Positions 62,332 through 64,000 of a stretch of 64,000 bases of DNA are shown piece after piece (the stretch's first letter is position 1; every line of letters starts with the position of its first letter). A program made the translations under genes and the position numbers. This DNA is from Bacteroides caecigallinarum. GTDB taxonomy: Bacteria; Bacteroidota; Bacteroidia; Bacteroidales; Bacteroidaceae. The notes beneath the pieces are model-generated. The model did not search any database. It was given only the letters and a program-made list of their open reading frames with translations, and was not told where the DNA came from. The DNA is taken from the NCBI RefSeq assembly GCF_021531075.1, contig NZ_JADYTJ010000005.1, positions 36,810 to 100,809 of the forward strand, given 5' to 3'.

Positions 62332-63383
62332 GATATATAACAGGAGATTTACTTTCCGCTGATACAGACGCCATTGTAAATACGGTTAATACAGTGGGAG
62401 TTATGGGAAAAGGTATTGCCCTACAATTTAAGGAGCGATATCCTCATAATTTCAGTGTCTATTCGCAAGCCTGCAAGGAAAAGTCTATACATCCCGGAAA
62501 ATTATTGGTGGTAAAGGACTGTTACCTTGGCAATGATATTCTGATAATTAACTTCCCTACGAAAGTAGAATGGTATAGGAAATCAGAATATTCATATATA
62601 GAGGATGGACTTAAAAACCTGGTTGAAATAATCAGCATGTATAATATCAGGAGTATAGCAATTCCTCCGTTAGGTTGCGGAAATGGAGGACTAAGATGGA
62701 TGAATGTAAAGAGCCTGATAGAGAAGTACCTTAACCCTGTTTCAGATAGGGTTGAGATATTCATTTATGAACCGGATAATGAGATAAAGGCACTTTTAAA
62801 AAGGCAGGATAACAAAAAAGATATAAAACTGACCGCTGCAAGAGCACTGATTCTATATGCAATGTTTTATTACGAGACTTTAGGCGAGAAATCATGTCTT
62901 TTTGTAGCGAATAAGATTGCATATTTCCTTCAGCGTTTGGGCGAGCCATCTTTTATGAAACTGAAGTTTGTTGCATATACATACGGTCCTTATTCTGTGC
63001 AAGTTGATCATTTGTTACATACACTGAATGGTAAATATATTAGGGGACTGGAACAAATGACGGTTAAACCCTTTGAGGAAATTTCTCTTGTGTATGACAA
63101 CGCTAAAGAGGTGAGTGAGTATGTGAGGACATCGTTGGATGATGTTCAGCGGCAAAAACTCGTAAGCCTTATAAAACTGATTGATGGTTTCCAGTCTGCA
63201 TTGGCATTGGAAGTATTGGCATCTGTAGATTATATTAGGAAAGAAAATCCTGGAATAGATAAAGAAGATACAATATGTAAGGTGAAATCATGGAATAAAA
63301 GAAAAAATAATCTTTTCAGTGAAAAAATGATTTCAGTCGCCTATGACCATTTGGAATTGCATAAACATATATTTATGTCTTGA
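62325..63383 (+). CDS. darG: DarG-type antitoxin: macrodomain DNA-ADP-ribosyl glycohydrolase
   Basis: The 352-residue protein begins with a macrodomain (residues 1-155). GDLLSADTDAIVNTVNTVGVMGKGIALQFKERYP is the ADP-ribose-binding loop, and the catalytic loop is AIPPLGCGNGGLRW. The C-terminal 190 residues (AARALILYAMFYYETLGEKSCLFVANKIAYFLQRLGE...YTYGPYSVQVDHLLHTLNGKYIRG) form a helical/winged-helix-like domain that in DarG binds the toxin. It removes ADP-ribose from DNA and neutralises DarT. Translation is coupled to darT through the ATGCTAA overlap. Confidence 0.92.
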   Translation: MLRYITGDLLSADTDAIVNTVNTVGVMGKGIALQFKERYPHNFSVYSQACKEKSIHPGKLLVVKDCYLGNDILIINFPTKVEWYRKSEYSYIEDGLKNLVEIISMYNIRSIAIPPLGCGNGGLRWMNVKSLIEKYLNPVSDRVEIFIYEPDNEIKALLKRQDNKKDIKLTAARALILYAMFYYETLGEKSCLFVANKIAYFLQRLGEPSFMKLKFVAYTYGPYSVQVDHLLHTLNGKYIRGLEQMTVKPFEEISLVYDNAKEVSEYVRTSLDDVQRQKLVSLIKLIDGFQSALALEVLASVDYIRKENPGIDKEDTICKVKSWNKRKNNLFSEKMISVAYDHLELHKHIFMS

Positions 63384-63414
63384 AATATATTGACTGAAAC
63401 ATAAGGTTCAACAA

Positions 63415-63462
63415 AACAATAGCGACTGCAACTATTAGGTTAATAGTGCAGTCGCTATTGTT
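63415..63462. terminator. Long hairpin after darG
   Basis: AACAATAGCGACTGC (from 63415) pairs with GCAGTCGCTATTGTT (63448-63462), and the stem continues inward with CTATTA/TAATAG after one bulged A. It begins 32 nt after the darG stop. No strong T run follows. Confidence 0.7.
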
Positions 63463-63467
63463 ATATC

Positions 63468-63533
63468 TAAACGCGGGCAAATTCGATGTTAAACACGGGC
63501 GCGTTTAAGGTTAAACGCGGGCAAGTTTTTTTG
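63468..63533. repeat. Three tandem 22-bp units, TAAACGCGGGC type
   Basis: Units at 63468-63489, 63490-63511 and 63512-63533 each start TAAAC[GA]CGGGC and diverge in their second half. At the 2/3 junction GCGTTTAA-GG-TTAAACGC is a perfect 8-bp palindrome. No reading frame covers it. Confidence 0.8.
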
Positions 63534-63688
63534 AGGTGCGTATACTATCCCTATCATTGATAACAGGAAGTTTCTCAATGACTTTATAAATCCTCACAAG
63601 TGTATGGAAGTTGGGTTGCAAACGGGTATAAATCCCTGTTGTTTTACACGTGTCAAACAACATAGAACTAAAGCCGATAGTTCCGCAT

Positions 63689-63743
63689 GTTCACTTCGTG
63701 TTCATTTACCGTTCACCGGCCATTCAGTGAACACGCAGTGAAC
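63689..63743. repeat. Inverted repeat in the terminal non-coding region
   Basis: GTTCACTTCGTGTTCA (63689-63704) and TGAACACGCAGTGAAC (63728-63743) are 16-bp inverted arms with one mismatch around a 23-nt spacer that itself holds GTTCACCGGCCATTCAG. The rest of 63534-63924 shows no gene. Confidence 0.75.
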
Positions 63744-63924
63744 GACTATTGAACTATTTCCATTTCACTCGAAACGTCGGATGAAGAGCCTTTTATTTGG
63801 AATTTTAATTCAAAGAAACCTGTAAATTGGGGGTGAAAACCGTATTCTATTTTACTATTTAACAAAGAATTAAATTTTTATTCACAAAAAGTGTCCTATT
63901 TTATCCGCGTTTTAAAATATTTAC

Positions 63925-63932
63925 TATATTTG
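63925..63932 (+). promoter_or_regulatory. -7 element facing the right edge
   Basis: TATATTTG followed by an AT-rich leader to the window end suggests the promoter of a gene starting beyond 64000. No -33 TTTG at the usual distance. Confidence 0.45.
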
Positions 63933-64000
63933 CAGCAATTAACTGTACGTTTTTTAATATAAAAAAAGATATTACTCTCCTTAAAATCAGTATTAATTGT

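Noticed and set aside
63468..63533. Short CRISPR array
   Set aside because: Units are contiguous 22-bp degenerate repeats without unique spacers, and no cas gene is present.

Overview
The window is bacterial chromosome from a member of Bacteroidales, probably Bacteroidaceae (Bacteroides/Phocaeicola-like). The signs are a SusC/SusD pair, a TlpA/DUF4369 lipoprotein, a DUF4348 lipoprotein, PPi-dependent phosphofructokinase, the trpBEGDCFA gene order, AT-rich start regions without Shine-Dalgarno sequences, and many -33/-7 promoters of the Bacteroidetes type (TTTG - about 19 nt - TAnnTTTG). Base composition is moderate (by eye near 40% GC). It is mostly ordinary housekeeping chromosome; I see no insertion sequence, prophage, integrase or CRISPR array. 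The species cannot be named from this alone.

Layout: 1-2.8 kb holds a truncated Na+/solute symporter (-) diverging from recR, a small membrane protein and a GNAT acetyltransferase (+). 2.8-9.4 kb is a compact six-gene minus-strand run: dsbD, a cysteine desulfidase (CyuA family), an AlbA_2/winged-helix protein, an AGCS amino-acid symporter, a second GNAT and YqgE. A tRNA-Ser(UGA) with a full promoter and terminator follows. 9.9-17.7 kb is a nutrient-uptake locus without degradative enzymes: a TPR-AraC regulator, SusC, SusD and a TlpA-like lipoprotein. 17.8-18.5 kb is a decayed zeta-toxin module. 18.6-20.4 kb is a highly biased (highly expressed) pair, a GGGtGRT-family protein and a NifU/IscU-like protein. 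Next come a two-component system and type I asparaginase.

24.6-31.7 kb is the complete tryptophan operon (order of transcription trpB-E-G-D-C-F-A). It has a strong promoter, a 20-codon leader peptide with tandem Phe, Trp and His codons, and an intrinsic terminator before trpB, which is a textbook attenuator. Four of its junctions are filled with different intergenic repeats. folB, B12-dependent ribonucleotide reductase (GTG start set by the promoter position), a nitroreductase, dnaA, an Mce/MlaD protein, a cell-wall amidase, folD and a CapA-like protein follow. The CapA-like gene's last codons contain the promoter of two tandem identical tRNA-His genes.

42-57.5 kb is housekeeping: a DUF3352-like protein, an MFS transporter, pheS, DUF4348-murB-MBL hydrolase, a YgiQ radical-SAM protein, an acyltransferase, PPi-PFK, GH25 lysozyme, YccF, a POT transporter and prmA. 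57.6-63.4 kb is accessory: a PIN-domain toxin-antitoxin pair, a signal-peptide protein with a Trp/Tyr/Gly-rich repeat core next to a FadL-like outer-membrane protein, and a DarT/DarG DNA ADP-ribosylation toxin-antitoxin pair with a consensus promoter. The last 600 bases have no gene but carry a long hairpin, a 22-bp-period tandem array, an inverted repeat and a promoter for a gene beyond the edge.

Nothing here is clearly a wholly new system. The best leads are the trp attenuator and its repeated GUCGUA segment, the repeat arrays inside the trp operon, the GGGtGRT/NifU-like pair of unknown function, the decayed zeta module and the aromatic-repeat protein.
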